Source: Simiduia curdlanivorans (GTDB lineage: Bacteria; Pseudomonadota; Gammaproteobacteria; Pseudomonadales; Cellvibrionaceae). Taken from it: a DNA stretch of 64,000 nt. Within the stretch, counting starts at the first letter, position 1, and each line of letters starts with the position of its first letter. Positions 1 to 8,556 of this stretch are shown piece after piece. Location: NCBI RefSeq assembly GCF_030409605.1, contig NZ_JAUFQG010000004.1, positions 1,281,001-1,345,000 on the forward strand, given 5' to 3'. The notes beneath the pieces are model-generated. The model was not told the DNA's origin. It did no database searches and saw nothing but the letters and a program-made list of their open reading frames with translations. Made by a program: the position numbers and the translations under genes.

Positions 1-568
1 AATTCCTACGCAAATTATTGCGCGTGCGCGCGAGCAGTGGGTCGTTGGTAGTTTTGGCGAGATCGAGCGAGGTAATCTGGCGCGGGTCGAGTTTTCCGCC
101 GGAGGAGCCGACCGTGATAACGGTGAGTTTTATGCGCTTACAGTAGCCGATAATTGCGGCTTTTACATGGGCAGAGTCGATACAGTCGACGACCACGTCT
201 TGCGACTTATTTAAGAGCTCGGCGACGTTTTCGGGTTGAATAAAATCGTCGATGATTTGCACATTTAGTTCGGGGTTTATGCCCTTTAAGCGCTCGGCAA
301 TAACCGCAGATTTTGCTTGCCCCACCGTGCTGGCCAGCGTGTGCAGTTGTCGATTGGTGTTGGTGACGCAGACTTCATCCATATCGATGAGAGTGATATG
401 ACCGATACCGGTGCGCGCCAAGGCCTCCGCCGCCCAAGAACCCACACCGCCAATGCCGATGACCACAAAATGTGCCTGCGCCAGCTGAGCTAGAGCGTCC
501 ATTCCATAGAGTCGAGCAACACCGCCGAAGCGCTGTAGGTAGGCGGGGGATAAAGGTGTTTGGGTCAT
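1..568 (-). CDS. tcdA: tRNA threonylcarbamoyladenosine dehydratase (partial, C-terminus beyond window)
   Basis: E1-like ThiF/MoeB-fold protein expected to dehydrate t6A37 in tRNA to cyclic t6A in the cytoplasm. About 189 N-terminal residues are present; the gene runs off the left edge. Visible are the N-terminal YLQRFGGVARLYG segment typical of TcdA/CsdL, the ATP-binding glycine-rich loop VIGIGGVGSWAAEAL (residues about 36-50), the LIDMDEVCVTN motif with its nucleotide-binding acidic residues, and DCIDS further on. Start is the ATG at 568, which lies just inside a well-placed promoter-like element. A plain ThiF/MoeB adenylyltransferase is the alternative, but the N-terminus favours TcdA. Confidence 0.9.
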   Translation of the reverse strand, partial: MTQTPLSPAYLQRFGGVARLYGMDALAQLAQAHFVVIGIGGVGSWAAEALARTGIGHITLIDMDEVCVTNTNRQLHTLASTVGQAKSAVIAERLKGINPELNVQIIDDFIQPENVAELLNKSQDVVVDCIDSAHVKAAIIGYCKRIKLTVITVGSSGGKLDPRQITSLDLAKTTNDPLLARTRNNLRRN

Positions 569-594
569 GGCAAATAGAAACTAATAAAACCGCT

Positions 595-622
595 ATTATA
601 GCGTGATAAAACCCCGGCTCAA
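595..622 (-). promoter_or_regulatory. Candidate sigma-70 promoter of tcdA
   Basis: Read leftward, TTGAGC (622-617) and a perfect TATAAT (600-595) are separated by 16 bases and lie about 27 bases before the tcdA ATG. The -10 sits in a short palindrome (591-603). The -35 overlaps the stop codon of the upstream gene. Seen by eye, not scored. Confidence 0.5.
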
Positions 623-1419
623 TCCTTTGCTTGGCTTGAAATGATCGACAGCTGTAACTGACTTAACTGCAGAGCGCGATAGTGTTCGGCTATTGCTTGG
701 TTTTCAAATGCAACGCTATTGAGATTGCGCAAGACATTCTGGTTGCGCGTTTCATTGACGAGGGTAAGTTCTTGCCAGCTTTTCGTTGGGCAGGCTGTTT
801 GGTCGCTAGCGATAGTGCGCTGGTAATTCAATTCGTAACTACAGATAAAACTCGCCAAGGGCAATTCGAATGACAGCGGTTTACCCCACTTGCTGGGGGC
901 AATAGATAACAGATAGTCGTTGCGCCAGCGGCCCTGATTTGCATCTCGCTGCGTCCAAAAAGTCATTAGCAAGTGCGCCTGATCATCGTCAAAATCTGCC
1001 AGATTCAGGGGCGCGAACTTTTCTTGGTACCAGATTTTTAACTGGCTGTTGGTAGGAGTTTCGGTCAGTTCAGCGTTAATGAAAAAGCTTATCTGTAAGG
1101 CTGAGTGTTGTTGGTTAAAGGCGTTCGGTTCAACTTTAAACGTGAGACCATTGGTGTGCTGATGGCTCCAGTCGGCGAGTTTTTTCAACAGGCGAATTTG
1201 ATAGCCTTTTGCGTCTTTTGTCAGGGTGAACGGAGCGTAACTATTATCTGGCGCTGGCGTTAAATCCTGGGCGCTGTCTTGATGGAACCAATAAGAGGCT
1301 TCGAGCTGTTGGCTGGCTTCGCCGGCGTTCGGGTTAGCGCTCATACAGAGAAGCGCGAAGGCCATAAGATATTTGATACAAAGCGCGGGGTATTTGTTCA
1401 TGACGGAAGTTTGCGCCAT
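619..1419 (-). CDS. Unknown secreted/periplasmic protein
   Basis: I do not recognise this 266-residue protein. A hydrophobic stretch near residues 12-30, ending in small residues (NPNAGEA), reads as a signal peptide, so export is likely. The mature part is mixed polar with several Trp and Tyr residues and shows no catalytic motif or further membrane segment that I can name. Another in-frame ATG at 1401 (MNKYPAL) would still leave a signal peptide; neither start has a convincing ribosome site. Its stop overlaps the putative tcdA promoter, so it is probably transcribed separately from tcdA. Confidence 0.6.
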   Translation of the reverse strand: MAQTSVMNKYPALCIKYLMAFALLCMSANPNAGEASQQLEASYWFHQDSAQDLTPAPDNSYAPFTLTKDAKGYQIRLLKKLADWSHQHTNGLTFKVEPNAFNQQHSALQISFFINAELTETPTNSQLKIWYQEKFAPLNLADFDDDQAHLLMTFWTQRDANQGRWRNDYLLSIAPSKWGKPLSFELPLASFICSYELNYQRTIASDQTACPTKSWQELTLVNETRNQNVLRNLNSVAFENQAIAEHYRALQLSQLQLSIISSQAKD

Positions 1420-1478
1420 AACAGGCGCGCTGTAAATTGCATCGGGCCTGTTTTGAAGCGGGCGCGGACTGCTGGGTG

Positions 1479-3068
1479 TTAGATAAAATCGCTTTCCTGC
1501 ACTTCGATAATCGTTGGTAAGTCCGACGCTTGTGCGTTTATTAGCGCAGAGGTTAATTCGCGCAAGTTTTTGGCTCTGACACCTTTACAACCGTAACCTT
1601 CGGCAATTTTGATAAAGTCGGGCGCGTAGATATCGCAGGCAATGGGCTCCATACCCGCATCGCGAAAATTCATCGCAATCATTTCGTAACAGCTGTTGTG
1701 CCAAATAATAATGCTAACGGGAATTTTCGCCTCCACAGCCGTCGCTAATTCATTGAGCGAAAATTGAATACCGCCGTCGCCCAGCAAACCGATAACCGGT
1801 CGATGGGGTGCACCCAAGCGCGCGCCAAAGGCCGCCGGTAGCGCCCAACCCAAGGTGCCGTAGCCGGTTGCAGCCGAACCAAAACTGCGCGGTGCGGTGG
1901 CGTCAAATTGGTTGGCGGCGTAGTAGGCCGGTTGCGTTGAGTCGCCCATTAGGATGGCGGTCGGTAGTGCCTCCAGCAGGCTGTCGAGAAATGCTTGATA
2001 GCCGAGGTGTATTTCTTGCTGATGTTTTTGCTTGGCCTCGGCAACCCGTTGCTTGGCATTTTCAAGGCGCGTTTTGCTCGCTGTCAGTTGGCTAGTTAAT
2101 GCTTGGGCAAACTGACAGGCATCAGACTGGATAGCGAGGCTTGGTTTGCAGTTACGTGTTAACTGATCGGTGGCGATATCCACCCGAATGAGTTTGCCGG
2201 GAATGGTGAAATCGCCTTGAAAGAAAAAGTCGTAATCGGTTTCGGACAGTTCGGTGCCGATGGCGAGTATCACATCCGACTGTTCGAACTCATGCCGTAT
2301 AGACGCGAACGATGGGTTTGAGCCCAACAGTAAAGGGTGATCGGGTGGCAGCAGACCTTTGGCGTTATGGGTCAGGCTAACCGGCGCCTGTAATTGCTCT
2401 GCCAGTGCGAGCATTGCGGCTTGAGCGTCGGCGCAACCGCCACCTAAGGCCAGTAGCGGTCGCTTGGCTTGATTGAGTAGTGTCGCGGCCTGCGCCACGC
2501 TGCTGAGGTGAGCGGCCGGCTTGCTGGGCAGCGGCCAAAGGTCGAGTGGCACATGATCAGCCGATGCGGTAATCACGTCCAAGGGTAGGGTTAAATGCAC
2601 GGGCCCTGGCCTTTCGCTGGCGAAGATAGCGAAGGCTCGCGCCATCACCCTGGGTAATTCGTCGGGCCGAGTGAGGGTGTGTGCCCAGCGCGAACATTCG
2701 GCCATGGCAGCCTGCAGGTTGCGGGTTTCGTGCAACCGGCCTTCACCGAGACCGCGTTGCCAAGTGTTGTTGTCGGCGGAGATAACCAGCATGGGCTGAG
2801 AGTCTTGCAGCGCTTGCCCCATGGCGCCACTGATATTGAGTGCGCCTGGGCCGGAAACGGTAATACAGGCAGCAGGCTTGCCGGTCACGCGCGCATAGCC
2901 GTCGGCCATAAAGCCGGCGCCTTGTTCATGGCGAGGCGTAACGTGGCGAATCGCGGTTTGCGGTAAGCCGCGGTAGAGCTCGATGGTATGGGTGCCGGGA
3001 ATGCCGAAGGCTACTTCAATGCCATAGGCTTCGAGGTATTTTGCCAGTAGTTCGCCGCAGGTTTGCAT
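1479..3068 (-). CDS. Thiamine-diphosphate-dependent decarboxylase, acetolactate synthase/2-ketoarginine decarboxylase-like
   Basis: A 529-residue enzyme with the three-domain layout of the acetolactate synthase/pyruvate decarboxylase superfamily. The N-terminal Pyr domain has FGIPGTHTIELYR and the RHEQGAGFMADGYAR motif containing the Glu that activates the cofactor. A central domain (about 190-320) follows. The C-terminal PP domain carries the Mg-ThDP motif GDGGIQFSLNEL. No small-subunit gene lies nearby, which argues against biosynthetic acetolactate synthase. The sequence resembles proteins annotated as 5-guanidino-2-oxopentanoate decarboxylase (AruI-like), but substrate is inferred only. 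Start ATG 3068 has AGGAG eight to nine bases upstream. Confidence 0.8.
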   Translation of the reverse strand: MQTCGELLAKYLEAYGIEVAFGIPGTHTIELYRGLPQTAIRHVTPRHEQGAGFMADGYARVTGKPAACITVSGPGALNISGAMGQALQDSQPMLVISADNNTWQRGLGEGRLHETRNLQAAMAECSRWAHTLTRPDELPRVMARAFAIFASERPGPVHLTLPLDVITASADHVPLDLWPLPSKPAAHLSSVAQAATLLNQAKRPLLALGGGCADAQAAMLALAEQLQAPVSLTHNAKGLLPPDHPLLLGSNPSFASIRHEFEQSDVILAIGTELSETDYDFFFQGDFTIPGKLIRVDIATDQLTRNCKPSLAIQSDACQFAQALTSQLTASKTRLENAKQRVAEAKQKHQQEIHLGYQAFLDSLLEALPTAILMGDSTQPAYYAANQFDATAPRSFGSAATGYGTLGWALPAAFGARLGAPHRPVIGLLGDGGIQFSLNELATAVEAKIPVSIIIWHNSCYEMIAMNFRDAGMEPIACDIYAPDFIKIAEGYGCKGVRAKNLRELTSALINAQASDLPTIIEVQESDFI

Positions 3069-3169
3069 GGGGTTCTCCTATTCAATGCCCCAAGCATAGT
3101 GAGCTTAGGCGCAATAGGAAAATGAGATAATGGTATGAGTTCATGCAAAAAACGAAACGAATGGTGCTG

Positions 3170-3901
3170 CTACCAGCCGTCGTCTTCGTTGGTGTTATCT
3201 ATTGATGGGGTTTTGGTCGTGGGGCGTTCGTCGCGAGGCAAGGGCGAGATTTCCACATGGCTCATAAAGTCATCACATATTTGCTCGAGCAGTGCGTCTC
3301 TGGCGGCCAATTCCGTGGGGTTTTCAGCGGTGAAGCCGTTGAAGCGAAAGTCAAACTTGATGGCGACTCCTTCGCCTGCGGGTGCGTAGTTGACGATTGG
3401 TGTTATGCCGCCTAAGTGAGAACCAGCTTGAGCTTGGAAGTAGGGGAACTTTACTCCTTTTCTAGCCACTTGGTGTTGGGATTTCGGATAGGGAATTCTT
3501 TTATATTTTGGCGATTCTTCGGGAACTAATATAGAGTCTGCATCTCCACGATTAAAAAAATTGCGCTCTAAATCATAATATTCTTCAGAAATATGGGTAG
3601 ATATCGCGCTGTGACTTTTTAATGAGTTTTTGCTTGATAGAATTAGTCTTATATCTACAAAAACTTCTCCCGCTAGAGCTTCTATATGCAGAAACTTACA
3701 TGGCCAGTTTAACGAGCAAATGGGCGGGCATTTCATTTCTGTGATGCCCTCGTTAAAATATCTGTTTTCCAAATCTCTAGTGCATAGTTTATCTGGGTAA
3801 TATTCACCAAAGCCAGGAAGCAGAAAAAAAAGGTTAAAGTTTCCTGCAATGATTTGCATTAGTTGCGGGTTTGCATTTGCATAAACATCTTCGATGATCA
3901 T
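3170..3901 (-). CDS. Unrecognised protein, second gene of an AT-rich two-gene cassette
   Basis: A 243-residue protein of unknown family. I chose the ATG at 3901 because it overlaps the upstream stop as TAATG and has AAGG just before it; an ATG at 3913 is possible. There is no signal peptide or clear membrane segment, so it is probably cytosolic. Several Cys occur in the first half (CPPICSLNWPC). The tail is acidic and ends DDGW. The coding DNA is very AT-rich in its first two thirds and then returns to the local norm near 3460. Coupling to the upstream gene suggests the two products work as a pair; function is unknown. Confidence 0.6.
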   Translation of the reverse strand: MIIEDVYANANPQLMQIIAGNFNLFFLLPGFGEYYPDKLCTRDLENRYFNEGITEMKCPPICSLNWPCKFLHIEALAGEVFVDIRLILSSKNSLKSHSAISTHISEEYYDLERNFFNRGDADSILVPEESPKYKRIPYPKSQHQVARKGVKFPYFQAQAGSHLGGITPIVNYAPAGEGVAIKFDFRFNGFTAENPTELAARDALLEQICDDFMSHVEISPLPRDERPTTKTPSIDNTNEDDGW

Positions 3902-4980
3902 TAGCCTTGCCATTTACCAAGTAGGTTCGCCTGTCTCGCGGCTGTTATGAAGTTACTTTTTGAATGACTGAGTGCCCCTCCGACTGAGAGGGCTATGCTA
4001 GAGGCATTTGTTTTTTCTGTTACTTCCAAAGCATTGGTTGGCCTGCCCACACTTCTTAGTATGCTGGAAATTTGGTTTCGCACTTTGGTTAGTGTGATTT
4101 TTGATCGTCTAGATGTGATTTGTACAGGCGACTTGGATAGCTTGGCATTTTTGGAAGCTAATTGCCTTATGGTTGAGGTAATTGTCGCGTCTGGGTCAAT
4201 AAATTCAAACCCGAGCTTATCTAAATGACCTTTTACAAGCGTTAGTGATTTGTCCAGTATTCCACTGGAACTATCAAAGACTCTAATTTTAGTGAATGAG
4301 CCACTTTTGTTTATCATCGCCTGTTGAGTTTTTTGTAAGATTTTTGCTAGGTCAACTATTGATTGAGACTCGTTAAATATCTTTTGAGCGGGTGTTATCC
4401 AAGTTCCATGTTTATCTATGTCATAACTTGGCGAAAAAAATATTTCATAGGATAGTGAGTTCCAGCCATCAACCTCAGCGTAGGGTTTGAATCGATTGGT
4501 AAGGTTATCTATTGATTGATCTGATCCAATGAAAGCCTGTTCTAGCGCAAAAAAGTCATTATCATTTTTTCTGACAATTCCGTTCTGATAGCGATATAAG
4601 CCTGTTTCATCCTTGTTATTGTTGATACTGCCTACATTTGTTATATAGATCCCGCCGGAGTTCTTGGCAGTTGCTTGAGTAATGTAATAGTGGACTTCCA
4701 CTTTACCCATTAAACATTTATGGCTATTCGCAATGTCTTTATTTTGGTGGCTATTTATCCCTCCGCCCAAAGCTCGTAATTGTTCTATTTTCTTCACTAC
4801 TTCTAGACCGCTAAAGTTACTTATATCCACAGCGGCGAGAAAGTCGGGCAGCAGTTGGGCGTCGATATACACAGGGCGACCGCAGCGGCCATCCGTGTTT
4901 TGGGAAAAGTGAATAAAGCGGTGTTTGGTGTTTTTGTGCGGTTGTTGGGCTATGTGCCCAAGGCTTGCGAGTCCATTCAT
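3901..4980 (-). CDS. Unrecognised protein, first gene of an AT-rich two-gene cassette
   Basis: About 359 residues, no family recognised. Start ATG 4980 is preferred for a GGAA seven bases upstream; an in-frame ATG at 4992 lacks any ribosome site. No signal peptide or membrane helix. The N-terminal 55 residues (THIS region includes HRFIHFSQNTDGRCGRPVY) are encoded by DNA of ordinary composition, while the rest is AT-rich with many Asn, Lys, Ser and Ile. The C-terminal third is basic and Ser-rich (ITSRRSKITLTKVRNQ), as in a nucleic-acid-binding segment, though that is inference. Its stop overlaps the start of the next gene (TAATG). Confidence 0.6.
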   Translation of the reverse strand: MNGLASLGHIAQQPHKNTKHRFIHFSQNTDGRCGRPVYIDAQLLPDFLAAVDISNFSGLEVVKKIEQLRALGGGINSHQNKDIANSHKCLMGKVEVHYYITQATAKNSGGIYITNVGSINNNKDETGLYRYQNGIVRKNDNDFFALEQAFIGSDQSIDNLTNRFKPYAEVDGWNSLSYEIFFSPSYDIDKHGTWITPAQKIFNESQSIVDLAKILQKTQQAMINKSGSFTKIRVFDSSSGILDKSLTLVKGHLDKLGFEFIDPDATITSTIRQLASKNAKLSKSPVQITSRRSKITLTKVRNQISSILRSVGRPTNALEVTEKTNASSIALSVGGALSHSKSNFITAARQANLLGKWQG

Positions 4981-5442
4981 GATGCGTTCCATGCAGTATC
5001 AATGTGAGCTGGGCAGTATATTTGGCGGCCCTAGACTTGCCTAGAAAATCAGTCGAAAGCTGTACGAGTGTTCCTGCATATTTCGAAGGCTTTAGATTTG
5101 AGGGGGTAGGTCGAAACTAGTTATAAAGTATTAGTTGCTGAAAATGACTAATGCCATGTTCTGTTTTTGAGCTTGCCCGGTCATAAGTTCGGCATTTTAG
5201 TTGTGGTTTTATCGGAGTTTTACGTTCTTTTTTGGTGCTTCGAATAACCATAAAAATAAAATTGTTATTGGGGTTGTTCCGAGTCTTATTGGTGTGGACT
5301 ATGGTTAACCCGACCATTACCCGCCGGTGGATTCCGGCCTGTATTGCGGTCATTTTTCAGGTACGGTTTTTCTCAAAATTGCATTTAGTTGAATGCCATA
5401 AGCGTTCTCTAATTGTTTACCGTTGTCCAAGGAGTTGGCTAA
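4981..5442 (+). other. Intergenic region upstream of the protease gene
   Basis: About 460 bases between the divergent AT-rich cassette and the subtilase. AT-rich to about 5300, then mixed. It must hold promoters in both directions, but I see no convincing -35/-10 pair and no conserved gene. The last bases carry the AAGGAG ribosome site (5429-5434) of the protease. An open frame on the minus strand (5117-5353) has no ribosome site or family resemblance and is not called. Confidence 0.4.
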
Positions 5443-8382
5443 ATGAAGAAATTGCCTCTATCTGCGCTCGGCAAGTCCGTTGCGCTATGTCTATCTTGTT
5501 CCGTGGCTGCGCTGGCTGGTGCTCAGGCACTCGACCCCGCCAAGCTTTCCCTCGAGCGCACCGCGCTGGATACGAAGCAGGCCCCCATTGCCACAGGCAA
5601 GAATCGATTGGAGATTTTTGTCGAGCTGGAAAGCGCCTCTGTCGCTGGGTTTGTTGTTGAAGAATTAGAAGCCACTGAAACTGAACCGAGTCGCGATCGC
5701 CAGCTACAGCAGGCTGAGAAGATTGCTGCAGAACAGGCTCAGTTCCGCGCCAAAATGAAAAAGCTTGGCGCCACCGAAGTGAAAAGCTTTCGCGCCGGTG
5801 TAAACGGTAGCAAGTGGTTGGTAGATCGTAGCGATTTAGCCGCGATTCAAGCCCTAGTAGGCGTAAAGCGTGTTATGCGTGTGCCACACCATAAGTTAAT
5901 GAACAGTGTTTCTGTTCCTTGGGTTGGTGCTACAGACGCCTGGGACCTCGGTTTCAGCGGTGCCGGCAAAAAGATTGCGGTTATCGATACGGGCGTAGAT
6001 TACGTGCATCAGAATTTTGGTGGCAACGGTGATTACACCGGCATAGACCCCTCTTCAATCACTCCTGGTTCCTTCCCAACGGCGAAAGTTACCCTTGGTT
6101 ATGACTTTGCCGGCGCCGATTATCATGCTGGTGGCACTCCCGAGCAGCAAATTCCCCAGCCAGATGATAACCCGATGGATTATCAAGGCCACGGCACTCA
6201 CGTTGCCGGCTCTGCGGCGGGTAACGGTGTTGAAGGTAAGGTAGGTCCTGGCGTTGCAAAAGATGCTGAAATTTGGGCGCTTAAGGTATTTGGCGACAAT
6301 GGTGGTTCCACCTCGCTAACGGTTGACGCGATTGAATTCGCCCTAGATCCAAACGGCGACGGTAGCGTTGACGATCGCGCCGATGTGATTAACATGAGTT
6401 TGGGTTCTGACTTCGGTAGTCCCGATGATCCGTCTTCAGTGGCCGCGGATAACGCTGCGAGCATGGGCGTGGTTGTGGTGGTGGCTGCGGGTAACTCAGG
6501 CAATGGTGTGCCCTATGTACACGGTGCTCCGGCCGCCGGTAAGAAAACCATTTCTGTTGCAGCTACCGTTGCGGGCGGTGCCAATGAATTCGCTGTGCAC
6601 GTAAACAGCGACATCGTTGGCGGTGACTACAACGCCGCTTATTCGGGCATCTCTCCAGCGCTGATCGAAGGCAGCCCAATTTCTGGTGCGATGGAGATCG
6701 CCAACCCGCTCAATGCCTGTACGCCGCTGGCGAATGACATGACCGATAAGGTTGCGTTCTTGCAGCGTGGCGGGTGTTCCTTCACCATCAAGTTACAAAA
6801 TGCTTTAGCTGCAGGCGCCAGCGGTGCGGTGGTCTTCAATAATGAAGCTGGCGCTCCAATTATTATGGGTGGCACGCCAGTAGATTTGGCCGCTGCAATG
6901 ATTTCATTGGAAAACGGAACGTTAATTTACAATGCCATGACCGGTGGTGATATGCCCGAAGGTGTATTGGATGCTGCCAACTATGTGCCTTTCCCTGATA
7001 ATGATGACACCTTAGCTGGTTTCAGTTCTCGCGGCCCAAATAATGGTGGCTCTGATTTCAAGCCTGACTTGGCGGCCCCTGGTGTGGGTATTTCATCGGC
7101 AGCGACGCAGTCCGGCGATGGCGCTGTGAGCTTGAGCGGAACCTCGATGGCGACTCCACACGTTGCCGGTGCAGCTGCTGTTTTGTTGCAGAAGTTTCCC
7201 AACCTGAAGCCGAAGGCCATCAAAGCCATGCTGCAGAACTCTTCGCACTCTGCAAATGCCGGCGGCCCTGGCTCTAATACGCCATATCCGCTGACACTTC
7301 AGGGTACTGGTGTGATCAACGTAGCGGAAGCGGCAAAGCTCAGCAGCATTGCAATTCCTGGTGCAATTAGCTTCGGTCGTATTAACGAGGATCGAGATAC
7401 CCGTGCGCATGAGTTGGTGATGCTGAAGAACATGTCTTCTTCAAGCCGCACCTTCAATGTGACCCATGTGCCGAACCGCGAGGTTCCTGGAGTTTCACTG
7501 CAGTTCCCTAGTCGCGTGCACATGGGCCGCAACAGCAAGCGCCCAGTGTTGGTGAGCATGAAAGTGGATGCATCTGAACTGCCCGCCGATAACGGCTACC
7601 TTAGCCAGACTGAAGTTGATGGCTGGTTAGTGTTTGACGACGGTGAAGATAAGCTCACGGTTGGCTACTTGGCCGTGGTTGACCCTGCTTCGCGCATAAC
7701 GGCGCAGGAAGATCGCAGGGGCAACTTTACCTTGCGCAACCAAGGTCAGGGCATGGGTATAGCTGAAGGCTTCACCTTAGCGGGTAAAGATGGGCTATTC
7801 CTCGATGGCACCTCTAATGCTATTAAAGCCCTAGGTTACCGCACCGCCGATTTCGGTGGCACGCCCGTGGTGCAGTTTGGTTTAGCGACTGAGCGCCCAT
7901 GGAACAACTTATCTCAGCTGTACACCGCTATGTACATCGATACCGATGAAGATGGTTTGGATGACTACATCCTGTATAGCTACGACCAAGGTTGGTTGAC
8001 AGGTGCTACCGATGCAAGCGGCAATATGGTTACTGCTTTGCAAAACCTTAATACTGGTAGCTTCCTGCTGGAATACAATGTTGTGAATGATTACAACGAT
8101 ACTAGCGCAGTGCATACCGTCGATATGTATGGTGAGTACGGCTTCTTAACCGAGGGTGATACCACCTTCAACTATTGGTTGGAAAGCCACAGCCAAACAG
8201 ATGGTGACAGTGTTGACGTCCAGTACGGTAGCATCGATCTGGCCAATGAAATCATCGTGGATCAGCCTTCAGTAGTTGTTGGAGCGCGGGATAAAGTGAA
8301 GATTGAAAGGCTATCAGGCACTGGTAAGTACATGTGGCTGCTACCGAATGATGAGGCGCGTCGTCAGTTAGAGATTGAATAA
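5443..8382 (+). CDS. Secreted subtilisin-family (S8) serine protease with PA domain
   Basis: A 979-residue exported protease. Order of parts: signal peptide (1-29, ending LAGAQA), an I9-like propeptide (about 45-150), then the S8 catalytic domain with Asp182 in IAVIDTGVDY, His250 in GHGTHVAG and Ser568 in SGTSMATPHVAG. A protease-associated (PA) domain is inserted between His and Ser (about 395-505, containing LQRGGCSFTIK). A C-terminal region of about 340 residues has no motif I can name. ATG 5443 has AAGGAG nine bases upstream. A strong terminator follows, so the gene looks monocistronic. Likely role: extracellular protein digestion; exact substrates cannot be told. Confidence 0.93.
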   Translation: MKKLPLSALGKSVALCLSCSVAALAGAQALDPAKLSLERTALDTKQAPIATGKNRLEIFVELESASVAGFVVEELEATETEPSRDRQLQQAEKIAAEQAQFRAKMKKLGATEVKSFRAGVNGSKWLVDRSDLAAIQALVGVKRVMRVPHHKLMNSVSVPWVGATDAWDLGFSGAGKKIAVIDTGVDYVHQNFGGNGDYTGIDPSSITPGSFPTAKVTLGYDFAGADYHAGGTPEQQIPQPDDNPMDYQGHGTHVAGSAAGNGVEGKVGPGVAKDAEIWALKVFGDNGGSTSLTVDAIEFALDPNGDGSVDDRADVINMSLGSDFGSPDDPSSVAADNAASMGVVVVVAAGNSGNGVPYVHGAPAAGKKTISVAATVAGGANEFAVHVNSDIVGGDYNAAYSGISPALIEGSPISGAMEIANPLNACTPLANDMTDKVAFLQRGGCSFTIKLQNALAAGASGAVVFNNEAGAPIIMGGTPVDLAAAMISLENGTLIYNAMTGGDMPEGVLDAANYVPFPDNDDTLAGFSSRGPNNGGSDFKPDLAAPGVGISSAATQSGDGAVSLSGTSMATPHVAGAAAVLLQKFPNLKPKAIKAMLQNSSHSANAGGPGSNTPYPLTLQGTGVINVAEAAKLSSIAIPGAISFGRINEDRDTRAHELVMLKNMSSSSRTFNVTHVPNREVPGVSLQFPSRVHMGRNSKRPVLVSMKVDASELPADNGYLSQTEVDGWLVFDDGEDKLTVGYLAVVDPASRITAQEDRRGNFTLRNQGQGMGIAEGFTLAGKDGLFLDGTSNAIKALGYRTADFGGTPVVQFGLATERPWNNLSQLYTAMYIDTDEDGLDDYILYSYDQGWLTGATDASGNMVTALQNLNTGSFLLEYNVVNDYNDTSAVHTVDMYGEYGFLTEGDTTFNYWLESHSQTDGDSVDVQYGSIDLANEIIVDQPSVVVGARDKVKIERLSGTGKYMWLLPNDEARRQLEIE

Positions 8383-8444
8383 TTTAACTGAAACGGGTCT
8401 TAGGGTGTAAGAACCGTTACTGATGACAAAATGATGTAACCATT

Positions 8445-8472
8445 GGCCCCGCTTTGCGGGGCCTTTCTTTTT
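8445..8472 (+). terminator. Rho-independent terminator after the protease
   Basis: Perfect 8-bp GC-rich stem (GGCCCCGC/GCGGGGCC) with a TTT loop followed by TTTCTTTTT. Confidence 0.92.
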
Positions 8473-8556
8473 CTGGGGTAGGTCTTTCAACATCCATAGG
8501 CTTTTGTCATATACTGCAGGCTCTTGCTAATTTACGCATCGAATCGAGCCAATAGA

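Noticed and set aside
5117..5353. 78-codon minus-strand frame before the protease
   Set aside because: No ribosome site; low-complexity Asn/Lys sequence in an AT-rich intergenic region.
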